Assembly (NCBI RefSeq): GCF_000685235.1
Contig: NZ_ARYH01000001.1
Location: 992,001 to 1,056,000, forward strand
DNA: 64,000 bases
Direction: 5' to 3'
From: Hyphomonas adhaerens MHS-3
GTDB lineage: Bacteria; Pseudomonadota; Alphaproteobacteria; Caulobacterales; Hyphomonadaceae
A model generated the notes under the pieces. That model did no database searches. It was not told the DNA's origin and saw nothing but the letters and a program-made list of their open reading frames with translations. A program made the translations under genes and the position numbers. Position 1 is the first letter of the stretch. The number at the start of each line of letters is the position of its first letter. Positions 46,401 to 55,192 of this stretch are shown here, piece after piece.

Positions 46401-46546
46401 TAGTTCGCCATGACACTGATCGTCGTTGGCGCGACGTCGGGATACTGTGCGACCGGCAGCGTGCGGAGAGCGAGCCCACCCGCAAGCATGATAAGGATCG
46501 CGATCACCCAGGCGAAGACCGGGCGGTCGATGAAGAACTTTGCCAT
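43412..46546 (-). CDS. RND multidrug efflux permease (HAE1 family)
   Basis: 1044 residues, the size of AcrB/MexB. It begins MAKFFIDRPVFAWVIAILIM and has the TM4 proton relay GLLVDDAIVVVENVERVM with two Asp residues, plus two large periplasmic loops typical of the family. It exports hydrophobic or amphiphilic compounds using proton motive force. The adaptor gene lies 18 bp upstream and the outer-membrane factor overlaps its stop. Confidence 0.96.
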   Translation of the reverse strand: MAKFFIDRPVFAWVIAILIMLAGGLALRTLPVAQYPDVAPTTISVMANYPGASAQAVENSVTQIIEQQMTGLDGLDYVNSTSSSDGSASLTLAFRPGTNPDIAQVQVQNKLSLATPFLPEQVQRQGVTVSKASTGFLLITSLYSPGGTFDQTDLGDYVRSNMYDTISRLDGVGSVTAFGSPYAIRVWLKPEKLVEYNLMPGDVVQAIRDQNAQISSGALGGAPSVEGQEINVTITLQSLLSSPEQFRNLLLRTTPEGGSVRLDDVADIELGAENYAFISRFNGYPATGFAVSLATGANALDTAERVKSAVEAMSGNFPEDMEYAFPVDTTPFIETSIHEVQKTLFEAIGLVFIVIFVFLQSFRASFIPLIAVPVVLLGTFAVLLIMGMSINTLTMFAMVLAIGLLVDDAIVVVENVERVMSQDKLPPREATVRSMEQITGALVGIAVVLSAVFIPMAFFPGSAGVIYRQFSVTIVSAMTLSVLVAIILSPALCATILKPSHGEAHPLMAAPARIFNNGFDKLSQAYEAVVTRALRRKSVMLVGFTAIIILTGFAFIRLPASFLPDEDQGSYFTLAQLPANASLERTADVMQEVVDYYQTNEGDNVRGIFALAGFSFAGQGQNNGIAFAALKDWSERPGKENSVQAIVGRAMGALSQIEEAQVFAISPPAIRELGNSSGFDMFLQNDGRYTHEEFMNIRNQLLGMASQDPRLTGVRPNGLEDGPQFNIDLDYQKAQALGVSISDATNLLSVAFGGTYVNDFIDRGRIKRVYVQGAAEDRMQPDDVSDWFVRTNTGQMAPLGEIASTNWTYGPPQLQRFDGVPAFNIQGSAAPGQSSGVAMVAMEELVSKLPEGIGYAWSGLSRQERESGNQAMALYGISVLFVFLCLAALYESWTVPISVLLVAPLGVAGAVAGASFAGLSNDVFFQVGLLTTVGLASKNAILIIEFARSLEQQGKELVEASIEAVRLRIRPVLMTSFAFGFGVLPLALSTGAGAAGRNAIGIIVLGGVIAAMTFSLLFAPVFYVIVRKLTNRFSGPDKQAETPA

Positions 46547-46564
46547 CAGACTTACCTGTGTATG

Positions 46565-47746
46565 TTATTTCGATCCGCCGCGCGTCTCTTTCGCGGCGGA
46601 GGTCTGCTCGCTGGCGGGTTCAGGCTGAACCTTCATGCCGTCGCGGATGGATTGCAGGTTCGCTGTCGCGACCTGTTCTCCGGCATTCAGGCCACTCAGA
46701 ACCGTCCAGGTGTTGTCAGTATTCTGCTCAACCGTGATCCGTCTCTGCCGGACCGTTCCGTCCTTATCCACAACCATGACGGTGGCATCGCCAGTGGGCG
46801 TGCGGGAAACAACGGACTGAGGCAGGGTCGCCACGTTCTCATAATAACCGGCGATGAACTTGGCCCGGACGAACATGCCCGGCAGTATCATGTCTTCGGG
46901 ATTGGGAACGACAACCCGCACGGCCACGGTGCCTGCACTTTCTTCAACATTCACTTCGCTGAATTCGAGGTCGCCTGCCTGGGGGTAGGGGGTTCCGTCG
47001 CCCAGAATGATGTCGACGGGGACCGTGTTCTGGTCGGTGGTTGCGATTTCGCCGTCGGCAATCTGTTGGCGCCAGCTCAGGAGGCGTGCGCTGGACACGG
47101 TCAGGTCGACATAGATCGGGTTGGTCTGCAGGACGCGGGCGAGTGGTTCAGTCTGGTTCTGAGTCACAAGGGCACCCTGTGTAACGGACGAGCGGCCGAT
47201 ACGCCCTTCGATCGGGGAAGAGATCTTGGTGCGTGCCAGATCAATGCGCGCGCGGTCGAGGGCGGCTTTCTGAATACCGATGTCGGCATCCGCCTGGCTG
47301 GCAGATGCGACGGCCTGATCGTATTCCTGTTGGCTGACGGCATTGATGCTGGCCAGCCGTTCGAAACGTGCAGCCGTTTCGCGGGCAACGGCAGCGGTGG
47401 CCTCGGCGCGCGTCAGGGCGGCTTCGGCACTACGAACAGCGGCAGAATATTCAGCGGCGTCTATCTGGTATAGCGCCTGGCCCTTCTTGACTGTGTCGCC
47501 TTCCTTGAACAGGCGCTCGCTGATGATGCCGGTGACCTGCGGACGGATCTCCGCTTCGGCATAGGCGCGGGCACGTCCGGACAATTCAATCACATTCGGC
47601 ACGTCGGTCAGGCGGACCGTCATGGTCTGGACGACGGGTGCGGGAGGTGCGGTCGCTTGCTGCCCGGCCGTCTCACCACCGCAAGCGGCGAGCACGATGG
47701 CCGTGGCGAGCAAGAGGGCTGGCATGCTCTTCTTGGCGGTCTGCAT
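46565..47746 (-). CDS. RND efflux periplasmic adaptor lipoprotein
   Basis: 393 residues with a lipoprotein signal (MQTAKKSMPALLLATAIVLAAC). Adaptor order: beta strand with VIELSGRARAYAEAEIRPQV, lipoyl half (KEGDTVKKGQALYQID), alpha-helical hairpin (about 100-165), second lipoyl half (ISSPIEGRIGRSSVTQGALV), and C-terminal beta barrel (VRVVVPNPEDMILPGMFVRA). It bridges pump and outer-membrane factor. First gene of the efflux operon; the divergent TetR gene probably represses it. Confidence 0.95.
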   Translation of the reverse strand: MQTAKKSMPALLLATAIVLAACGGETAGQQATAPPAPVVQTMTVRLTDVPNVIELSGRARAYAEAEIRPQVTGIISERLFKEGDTVKKGQALYQIDAAEYSAAVRSAEAALTRAEATAAVARETAARFERLASINAVSQQEYDQAVASASQADADIGIQKAALDRARIDLARTKISSPIEGRIGRSSVTQGALVTQNQTEPLARVLQTNPIYVDLTVSSARLLSWRQQIADGEIATTDQNTVPVDIILGDGTPYPQAGDLEFSEVNVEESAGTVAVRVVVPNPEDMILPGMFVRAKFIAGYYENVATLPQSVVSRTPTGDATVMVVDKDGTVRQRRITVEQNTDNTWTVLSGLNAGEQVATANLQSIRDGMKVQPEPASEQTSAAKETRGGSK

Positions 47747-47787
47747 GAAAGTATCCTTGACGGCGTATTGGGAGGAAGGCTATCAAA

Positions 47788-47805
47788 ATAGAATGAACGC
47801 TCTAT
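47788..47805. promoter_or_regulatory. Candidate TetR operator in the efflux/TetR intergenic region
   Basis: ATAGA and TCTAT arms around ATGAACGC, 42 bp before the adaptor start codon and overlapping the candidate -10 of its promoter. The place and dyad suit repression by the divergent TetR protein. Confidence 0.5.
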
Positions 47806-47830
47806 CTAATGGTGCGGCGCACAAAGTCAA
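47803..47830 (-). promoter_or_regulatory. Candidate promoter of the RND efflux operon
   Basis: On the minus strand TTGACT (47830-47825) and TAGATA (47808-47803) are separated by 16 bases. The -10 overlaps the TetR-type dyad. Confidence 0.55.
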
Positions 47831-47864
47831 GGTGCAGATAATTAACGAGGGGGAGTAAAAACAG

Positions 47865-48485
47865 ATGGGTGAAATGCCCGTGTCGAAGACGGCTGCAAAA
47901 CGCGAGGCGCGGATCTGCGAGATCCTCTCCTGTGCAGAAAAACACTTTTCAAACAAGGGATTCCATGGTGCCGGCATTTCCGGTATCGCGGCTGATTGCG
48001 GTATCAGCGTGGGGCATCTCTATCACTATTTTGGTAGTAAGGATGAGTTGATCCTGGCGGTTGTGAAATCGGAGATGGGACGTCAGGACGAGAGTATCAC
48101 GGCCTTCGAAGACCTGTCTCCTGAAAACCTGCGGTTGGAAATGGCTGAGCTTACGACAGCAATTTTTTCGACCGACGCGGAGCCTTTCCGGACGGTCCTG
48201 AACTTTGAAATCCTGGCCGAAGCACAAAGAAACCCTGAAGTTGCGGCGCTTCTTCAACAGCAGGATACTCAGATGCGGCGCCGATTCGTGACCATACTTC
48301 GGCGCGCGGGGATCGATGACCCTGAAACGCGGACGGAACTGATCTTCACCATCTTTTCCGGCCTCTCGGCGCGGGCCCTGCGTCATCCGGAACAGGAACG
48401 CGCGGCGTTGCTGGAAGTCATTAAGGACGTGATCCTGAAAATTCTTGGTGATAAGCAGGTGGCGTCCGGTGCACTCAGCGCATGA
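47865..48485 (+). CDS. TetR-family regulator of the divergent efflux operon
   Basis: 206 residues; the ATG follows a GGGGGAG site. The N-terminal HTH is clear (ILSCAEKHFSNKGFHGAGIS then IAADCGISVGHLYHYFGSKD). The ligand domain (about 70-200) ends in a TetR_C-type helical bundle. Its gene is back to back with the RND operon with 118 bp between, the normal place for the local repressor. The stop is 35 bp before the chosen start of a CoA transferase, with which it probably shares a transcript. Confidence 0.9.
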   Translation: MGEMPVSKTAAKREARICEILSCAEKHFSNKGFHGAGISGIAADCGISVGHLYHYFGSKDELILAVVKSEMGRQDESITAFEDLSPENLRLEMAELTTAIFSTDAEPFRTVLNFEILAEAQRNPEVAALLQQQDTQMRRRFVTILRRAGIDDPETRTELIFTIFSGLSARALRHPEQERAALLEVIKDVILKILGDKQVASGALSA

Positions 48486-48520
48486 TTCAGGGCAAAGCGG
48501 CCGGACAGGCGGAGAGTAAA

Positions 48521-49726
48521 ATGGAAAATACGGCGGAAACGGCACAGGGGCCCCTGGCGGGACTTCGTGTTCTCGAACTCGGCCAACTGATTGCGGGGCC
48601 GTTCTGTGCCCAGCTCTTCGGCGACATGGGCGCCGATGTTATCAAGGTTGAGGCGCCGGGGCAGGGCGATCCGATGCGTACCTGGGGGCGGACGGGTTAT
48701 CCGCTGCTCTGGTCTGTCTGCGCCCGTAACAAGCGCTGCATCACGGCAAACCTGCGCGAGAAGGAAGGCCAGGACATCGTCCGGCAGCTGGTTCGTCAGG
48801 CAGATTTCGTCATCGAGAATTTCCGCCCGGGCACGATGGAAAAATGGGGCCTTGGCTATGAAGACCTGAAAAAGGAAAATCCCGGGATCATCATGATCCG
48901 TATCTCCGGGTACGGGCAAACGGGGCCGTATTCGAAGCGCCCCGGTTATGCGTCCGTGGGGGAGGCCATGGGCGGCGTGCGCTATCTGATGGGGGAACCC
49001 GACCGGAAACCGTCCCGCGCCGGCATTTCCCTCGGTGATACGCTTGCCGGCACGTTTGCCACAGTGGGCGCGCTGGCCGCGCTTCATCACCGGGAGAAGA
49101 CCGGGGAAGGCCAAGTGGTTGATGCCGCGATCTATGAATCGATCCTGGCGATCACCGAATCCCTGGTGCCGGAATACACGGTCGAGAATTTCACCCGCGA
49201 GCGGTCCGGCTCTTACTTGCCGGCGATTGCGCCTTCGAACATCTATGACGGCTCGGATGGCATGGTGATCATTGCAGCGAACCAGAACACGGTTTTTGCC
49301 CGGCTGTGCGACGCCATGGGCCGGCCTGAACTGAAGGACGATCCACGATACGCAACCCATGTCGCCCGCGGCGAGAACCAGGAAGAGCTGGACGCGCTGA
49401 TCAATGACTGGACCAGGACCCGTACCATCGATGAGGTCGAGGCTGTCATGATCGAACACGCTGTTCCGGTCGGCAAGGTCTATCGCGCCCGCGACATGCT
49501 GGATGACCCGCACTTTGCCGCCCGCGACGCGCTGGTCGATCTCGCAAGCGAACGCTGGGGCACGATCAAGATGCAGAACGTCTTTCCAAAACTGTCCGCG
49601 ACGCCAGGCTCGGTCCGCTGGTCCGGGCCGGAGACGCTGGGCGCGCATACCGAGCAGGTTCTCACCGAGCTGCTGGACCTGACGCCGGAACAGATCGGCA
49701 AGCTGCGAAACAGCGGGATTGTCTAG
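48521..49726 (+). CDS. CaiB/BaiF (class III) CoA transferase family protein
   Basis: 401 residues from the ATG at 48521, preceded five bases earlier by GGAGAG. The ATG at 48482 that overlaps the tetR stop would add 13 residues of poor character. Class III motifs: LAGLRVLELGQLIAGPFCAQ, FGDMGADVIKVEAPGQGDP, NKRCITANLREKEG, and NFRPGTMEKWGLGYEDL, then the GYASVGEAMGG segment that precedes the second half. The family moves CoA between carboxylic acids. The substrate is not evident, nor is the reason for the TetR link. Confidence 0.9.
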   Translation: MENTAETAQGPLAGLRVLELGQLIAGPFCAQLFGDMGADVIKVEAPGQGDPMRTWGRTGYPLLWSVCARNKRCITANLREKEGQDIVRQLVRQADFVIENFRPGTMEKWGLGYEDLKKENPGIIMIRISGYGQTGPYSKRPGYASVGEAMGGVRYLMGEPDRKPSRAGISLGDTLAGTFATVGALAALHHREKTGEGQVVDAAIYESILAITESLVPEYTVENFTRERSGSYLPAIAPSNIYDGSDGMVIIAANQNTVFARLCDAMGRPELKDDPRYATHVARGENQEELDALINDWTRTRTIDEVEAVMIEHAVPVGKVYRARDMLDDPHFAARDALVDLASERWGTIKMQNVFPKLSATPGSVRWSGPETLGAHTEQVLTELLDLTPEQIGKLRNSGIV

Positions 49727-49747
49727 GCGCGGGCCCGGCGAGCTGCC

Positions 49748-50776
49748 TTAGTCTTCCGCTTGCCCGCGCACCTCGACGGCGGTTGCCGGGAAGTCCGCCC
49801 AGACGCCGTCAACACCGGCGTCGAACAGGGCGGCGAGTTCCGCGCGGCTGTCGGTAAAGGGCGCATCCGGGCGGTCGTCCCGCACGGTGTAGACATGGAC
49901 GAGCAGCCCAGCTTCATGGGCGCGGGTGACAAAATCCGTCGGCTGGCCATCCTTGCCGAGCACATAGGAGACGTCGGCGCCGACGCCGTCTGTCGTCATG
50001 TCGTCCAGGTCGTATTCCAGTCCCATCATGGCGGCATAGGGTGCGCCGACCATGTTCTGGATCAATGGCAGGTCGCTCTTCTCCGCGACCTCAGCCAGGA
50101 AGGGCGGTTCGAAGCACTGGATGTAAACCGGGATGCCGGCGGCCTTCAGGCCTTTCGCTTTCATGGCGTCGAGGATCGGATCGGCAAGGCCTTTGCCGAT
50201 TTCGGTGTAGTGGCTCGGCCATTTGGCTTCGACGTGCAGGCCGACAATGTTGCCTTTCTCCGCTTCGGCCAGGACGAGGTCCATGATCTCGTCGAATGTC
50301 ACGAGATCCAGCGTGTCATTGTACTGCATCGGGCGGCCATCGAATTGCTGGCGGGCTTTCAGGGTCTGGATTTCCGCAAAGGTAAAGTCGTCGGCCCACC
50401 AGTCTTCCTGTTCGCCGAACGGGGTCTGGCGTTTTACCTTGCGGTCAGCGAATTCGGGATGGTCTGCAATGTCGGTTGTCGCGGAGAGGTAGAGGTCATG
50501 CCGGGCGATCAGGACACCGTCTGATGTCATCACAAGGTCCGGTTCGATAAAGTCCGCCCCCTGCGCAATGGCCGTCTTGTAGGCCATGATCGTGTGTTCG
50601 GGGTAGAGGCCGCTGGCGCCCCGGTGGGCGATGACGATCGGGCGTTCGCCGGTCAGCGTGTTCCATGCGGCGGCAGGTTCTGCGGCGGCGGATGTTTCCA
50701 CCGGGCCTGACGGGGTGGCGGGCGCATGGGTGCACGCGGCCAGGACGAGCGCGGAAGCTGTGATCAGACGTTTCAT
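49748..50776 (-). CDS. Glycerophosphodiester phosphodiesterase lipoprotein
   Basis: 342 residues with a lipoprotein signal (MKRLITASALVLAACTHA, Cys 15). GDPD-domain motifs: VIAHRGASGLYPEHT (general acid/base His), EPDLVMTSDG (metal Glu and Asp), HD after it, and a C-terminal VYTVRDD. It hydrolyses glycerophosphodiesters to glycerol 3-phosphate and an alcohol. Located downstream of the broken TonB receptor and a strong hairpin. Confidence 0.92.
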   Translation of the reverse strand: MKRLITASALVLAACTHAPATPSGPVETSAAAEPAAAWNTLTGERPIVIAHRGASGLYPEHTIMAYKTAIAQGADFIEPDLVMTSDGVLIARHDLYLSATTDIADHPEFADRKVKRQTPFGEQEDWWADDFTFAEIQTLKARQQFDGRPMQYNDTLDLVTFDEIMDLVLAEAEKGNIVGLHVEAKWPSHYTEIGKGLADPILDAMKAKGLKAAGIPVYIQCFEPPFLAEVAEKSDLPLIQNMVGAPYAAMMGLEYDLDDMTTDGVGADVSYVLGKDGQPTDFVTRAHEAGLLVHVYTVRDDRPDAPFTDSRAELAALFDAGVDGVWADFPATAVEVRGQAED

Positions 50777-50801
50777 GTCAGGCACTTTCAGGAAAGAGGC
50801 A

Positions 50802-50837
50802 GGTCCGCCGGGAGGGGAGGTCCCTCCCGGCGGGACC
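50802..50837 (-). terminator. Long G/C-rich hairpin between the broken receptor gene and the GDPD gene
   Basis: Arms GGTCCGCCGGGAGGG and CCCTCCCGGCGGGACC pair over 15 bp with one bulged base around a 5-base loop. It lies 5 bp past the receptor stop (minus strand) and 25 bp before the GDPD start. There is no T-tract, so it may end or attenuate receptor transcription. Confidence 0.55.
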
Positions 50838-50842
50838 ATGGA

Positions 50843-53286
50843 TCAGAATTTGACGTAGACGCCGGCTTTCACCATCTGCGGCTTGCCGCGGATGATCGTG
50901 TGCAGGCCGAAGGCCCCGCCGGTATTGCCGACATCGATCAGGTATTCCTCATCGAAGATGTTCTCGCCGAGAACATAGGCGCCCCAGCGCTCGCTGGCCG
51001 CATCGAAGCCCACGCGCAGGTTCGCCACGCCATAGGCCTTCTGGTATTCCTGCACCACGGTGCCGTCCGGATAGGTTTCCGGCGTCCGGACGAAACCGCC
51101 ATTGCCGTCTGCGGCATAATTGAAACCATTGTCATCTTCGAAGAAGTGCTTGCTCTTCCAGATATAGCTCGGGACGATGGAGATATCGCCGTGCTCACCC
51201 ATGGGCACGGTGATGTCCGCTGCCAGGGAAAAGCTCTGTTCCGGGCTGAGACGGAAACTGTTGCCGGCAAACTGCAGCGGGTTTCCGTTGTCGTCTTTGT
51301 CGTCATATTCCGAATGCGTGTAAGCATAAGTCGCGAGCAGGCGGACATAATCATTGACCAGCGCCTGGCCGTCGAATTCGAAACCGTACTGGGTTGCGTT
51401 GCCGGAATTCTCGGTGATGAACACGCCATTGATCGGGTCGAAACGTGTCGTCTGGAAGTCCTTGTACTGTCCATAATAGACAGAGCTGGTCATTTGCAGG
51501 CGGTCGTCGAAGAAACGGCCGAAGACACCCGCTTCCACATTGTCCAGCGTCTCGGCGTCGATCAGGTTGTAGTCCGCACCCTCGGCAGACAGGACTTCCG
51601 GACGGCGGCCGCGGCCATAGGCGACCCAGGTGTTCACATTGTCGGACACGCGGTAGGCGGCGTTGAGACGCCAGGTGAAGGCGCCGTCGGTGCTTTCCGA
51701 TGCTGACGCCATCTTGTCGAGCGTGTCAGCGCTCAGCAGCAGGGTTGGCTGCAGGGTCACACCGTTGAGGCCACCCAGACCAAGAAGGTAAGGGTTGGTC
51801 TTCAGCGCATGGCCGATCGTGCTCGCGCTGATATCTTCCTTCGTATAGCGAAGACCGGCGGTCAGCTTCAGCCGGTCGGTCACGGCATAGGTGACATCGC
51901 CGAAGAGATCGTAGGTATCGCGGCCATTGGTCGACAGCGACTGTTCAAGATGTTCGCCATAGAGCGGCACAAGCTGGTTCAGCAGCAGGGCGGCAAGCGC
52001 GGAATACTGGAGGGGCGTATCGAAGCTGCCGAAATTCTCGCCACCCGGAACGCCGCCCAGAGCGAGGTAAGTCTGCGCTTCTGCCAGGCTCAGGCCAGCC
52101 CCGGCAGCGAGCGACGGGGCGAACAGCGACTGGGCATAAGCCTCGTCGGTCGAGAAGCGAAGCTCTGCCTTGTTGTCGATGGTGAAGTAATTGCCGCCGA
52201 AGAAGGCTGTCAGCTTGCCGCCCGCATCATAGTTGAGGCGCAGTTCCTGGCTGAATGTATTGGCCTTCTGCCCCTGAAAGAACTGGAGAAGGTTGAACGC
52301 GGCGCCATCGGAGTCCCACGCTTCCTTGGAGGTCAGGTTGCGATAGTCGGTCAGGGAGGTCAGCGACCAGGCATCGTTGATGTCGTATTCGATGTTGGAC
52401 GTGATGTAGAACAGCTCACGGTCATTCCCGAGCTTGCTGCGCACCTGGTCCGGATTGATGTTCATGGCGGTGGCGCCGAACGGATCGACCTTGCCATTCA
52501 CAGGGAAGAAACCGGAAGTGAACTGCGTGCCGGTGGAATCGTCTTCCTGGTAGTTGACGAAAATGTCGGCCGTCAGCTGGTCTGTCGGCGCCCAGCGCAG
52601 GGCGGTCCGCAATGCGGTCGTGTCCTGACCCATCAGGTCGGGCGAATTGGCCGTGTTCGGAACATAGCCGTCCATCTGTTTGACTTGTCCCGCAAAGCGC
52701 AGGGCGAGCGTGTCGTTGATGGCCAGTTATAGTGGCCTTCCGCCCGGACGGAGTTGTAGTCGCCGGCTTCCAGCGTGGCGGCGCCTGAATTGCCGGCCAG
52801 CGAGGCGTGGTTCTGGATGAAGTTGATGCCGCCGACGAGGGCGCCCTGGCCGAACAGCGTGGCTTGCGGGCCTTTCACGACCTCGACGCGTTCCATGTCG
52901 AAGATGGCGAGGTTTGCGCCATAGCCCGGATTGCCAATGGCGACGCCGTTCTGGAACAGGGCAACGCGCGGCGTGCCGCTGTCGGAAACGACCCCGCGCA
53001 GCGAGTAGCTCGGCGCGTTGAGGCTCTGTGCCTGAACCTGCAGGCCCGGCACGAAATTGCCGAGGTCTTCAATGTCGTCAGCTGCGAGTTTGTCGATCAG
53101 GTCCTGATCGGTGACGGACACGTTGATCGGAACGTCGATCAGGGTCTGTTCCTGCTTCTGGGTCGTCACCGTAACGGTTTCAAGGCGGCGGTCGCTATCT
53201 GCGGCATCCGGGTCGGCGAAGGCGACGAATTGGCTGGAGAAGGTGAGAGCTGCAAGCGCGGTTGCAGAACGAAGATGACGTTTCAT
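50843..53286 (-). pseudogene. TonB-dependent receptor interrupted by a single-base frameshift
   Basis: The N-terminal frame starts at 53286 (signal MKRHLRSATALAALTF, then LETVTVTTQKQEQTLIDVPI plug start, NFVPGLQVQAQSLNAPSYSL, and VEVVKGPQATLFGQGALVGG). It runs in frame to about 52727, then is lost. The C-terminal frame (50843-52675 as an open stretch) continues the barrel and ends in GVYVKF. At 52721-52731 the minus-strand reads AACTGGCC where AACCTGGCC would join the two frames as YNLAINDTLALRFAGQVK. The complete protein would have about 814 residues. This is either a real one-base deletion or a sequencing error; both parts otherwise look conserved. Confidence 0.8.
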
Positions 53287-53860
53287 GAAAAGCCCATTCC
53301 TTGTTGCGGCGCACAATCTGCCGCTTGGCGGGCTGGCTATTTTTTTTCGCCCCGGCCTTCAAATCAAAGTTTTGCGAACGTACTTCTGTAACAATTCCGT
53401 ATACGAAGTAGAAGGGTTTTGGCGATTTGAGCGGCAAGATACGCCTGGCGGTCTGTCCGCAGAGATGGGGCATATGACAACGGATGACGAAATAGATGCG
53501 GCGCCGTGTAGGGGATGCGTATCTGTCGTGACGTATTCTTGAAAAGATTGTTCCTTGCAGGCGAACCCCGACGGACATCGGCACCGGAAGGTGGAACCGT
53601 TCCGGTTTCATTTATCTGTCATGCCCGGTCCGGATTGGGGCAGCGGCCCCGGCCTGCTGGTGCAAACCCGTCTTTGAAAGGCTACAGAAAACTGGCAGCG
53701 CCGTTCTGGCGCACTGCAATTTCTGTCCGCTCTGTTGCCATTGCAACACGGTCCTGCTGGTCCAGCCAGACAAGAAACTGTCATGGGATGCCGTTACAGC
53801 CCGACCTGAATTGTTCCGGGGCAGGGCCTGTTTCCGGGAAATACGTCAGGAGACAGATTA
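53287..53860. other. 574-bp non-coding region between the divergent receptor and metallophosphoesterase genes
   Basis: Small reading frames on both strands overlap one another and lack start signals or recognisable domains, so I see no gene. It should hold the promoters of both divergent genes. Contents noted: a TACTTC/GAAGTA dyad with an 18-base spacer (53381-53410), a run of T residues near 53341, and the TGTTGC/GCAACA dyad at 53733-53748. Confidence 0.6.
53733..53748. promoter_or_regulatory. Dyad upstream of the metallophosphoesterase gene
   Basis: TGTTGC-CATT-GCAACA, a perfect 6-bp inverted repeat, 113 bp before the start codon of the downstream gene. Candidate operator only. Confidence 0.3.
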
Positions 53861-55192
53861 ATGCGAATTTCATTTCTTCCGTCGCGTCCGGTGATGGCGG
53901 CCGCGTTGCTTGCCGTTGCTGGTCTTGCGGCCGCCTGTGCCAGTTCGGTCGCTCCACCGGTTGGGCCGCCGGCGGCAGACACGGAATTCACGATCGCTGT
54001 CCTGCCGGATACCCAGAACTATCTCGACTACACGCACCAGACCGCGGAGGGCTTCCCCTTCGATGCGAACGAGATGTTCCTGGAGCAAATGCAGTTCGTC
54101 GCCGACAATCTGGAATCCGAAGGCGGTGAGATCGCCTTCGTCTCTTCACTCGGCGATGTCTGGCAGCATCAGACGCTCGCCATGGATGAAGAACACAGGG
54201 CGCGGGGGTTCAAGTCCGTGCCGAACCCGATCATGGATGGACACTTCGCACCGACTGAAAAGGTGAAGACCGTCGAGATGCCGAAGGCCCATGAGGGCTT
54301 CTCCCTGATCGCCGGCAAGACGCCGTTCTCGGTTGTGCCGGGCAATCATGATTATGACTCCATGTGGACATCGGCGAAGTTCCCGCCGCAGGCCAGTAGC
54401 CCGGCGGATGTCGATCCGAACGATCTCAAAACCTCTCTCGGCGTCGTGCATCCGGGCGGACTCGACAATTTCCGGTCCGTGTTCGGGGCGGAGACGGCCT
54501 TCTTCAAGGACAAGCCCTGGTATGTCGCCTCGCATGATGGCGGGGCAGACAGCGCGCAGGTGTTCGAAGCGGGCGGGTATCGTTTCCTCCATATCGGCCT
54601 CCAGTTCGATCCGCCGAATGCGTCGCTTGAGTGGGCCGCTGCGGTGATGGCGCAGTATCCCGGCCTGCCGACGATCGTCTCGACACATGACTACATGACC
54701 AAGGAAGGGGAGCGCCTGCCCAACCCGATTGTCGACGGGCATGCGGTCGACCCGATCAACAACAGCCCGGAAATGGTCTGGGAAAAGCTGATCAGCCAGC
54801 AGGACCAGATCTTCCTCGTCCTCTGCGGCCATGAACATGGCCAGGCCTGGCGGGTCGATGACAATGCGTTCGGCAATCCGGTCTGGCAGGTGCTCGCGGA
54901 TTATCAGGACCGCGGGCAGACGGCGAAGGATGCCGGAGTGCAGTCGGCCTGGCCGGTCGGCATCGGCGATGGCTGGATGCGCCTGATGAGCTTCGACTTC
55001 GGCAAGGAGGTACCGGAACTGACGGTCGAGACCTATTCGACCTATTACCGGAAACAGAGCCGGGACATGGCGGAGTATGCCGGCTGGTACAAAGCGGCCG
55101 AGAAACCGGACCTGACGGATGAGGCCTTCCACGAGGAAGATGACTATGTGCTGGTGCTGGACGATTTCCGGTCGCGTTTCGGCACGCCATAG
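53861..55192 (+). CDS. Calcineurin-like metallophosphoesterase lipoprotein
   Basis: 443 residues; signal with lipobox LAAAC (MRISFLPSRPVMAAALLAVA onward). Dinuclear metal-site motifs are in order: IAVLPDTQNY (Asp), SLGDVWQHQ (GDxxxxH-like), VPGNHDYDSM (GNHD), STHDYM (His), and CGHEHGQAW (GHxH). A phosphodiester or phosphomonoester hydrolase acting at the outer membrane or periplasm is expected. Its neighbour on the left is a TonB receptor remnant and a glycerophosphodiesterase, which suggests organophosphate use. Confidence 0.88.
   Translation: MRISFLPSRPVMAAALLAVAGLAAACASSVAPPVGPPAADTEFTIAVLPDTQNYLDYTHQTAEGFPFDANEMFLEQMQFVADNLESEGGEIAFVSSLGDVWQHQTLAMDEEHRARGFKSVPNPIMDGHFAPTEKVKTVEMPKAHEGFSLIAGKTPFSVVPGNHDYDSMWTSAKFPPQASSPADVDPNDLKTSLGVVHPGGLDNFRSVFGAETAFFKDKPWYVASHDGGADSAQVFEAGGYRFLHIGLQFDPPNASLEWAAAVMAQYPGLPTIVSTHDYMTKEGERLPNPIVDGHAVDPINNSPEMVWEKLISQQDQIFLVLCGHEHGQAWRVDDNAFGNPVWQVLADYQDRGQTAKDAGVQSAWPVGIGDGWMRLMSFDFGKEVPELTVETYSTYYRKQSRDMAEYAGWYKAAEKPDLTDEAFHEEDDYVLVLDDFRSRFGTP

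Noticed and set aside
53515-54129. 204-codon frame before and inside the metallophosphoesterase gene
   Set aside because: It overlaps the certain gene in another frame, has no domain, and its composition does not resemble coding sequence.
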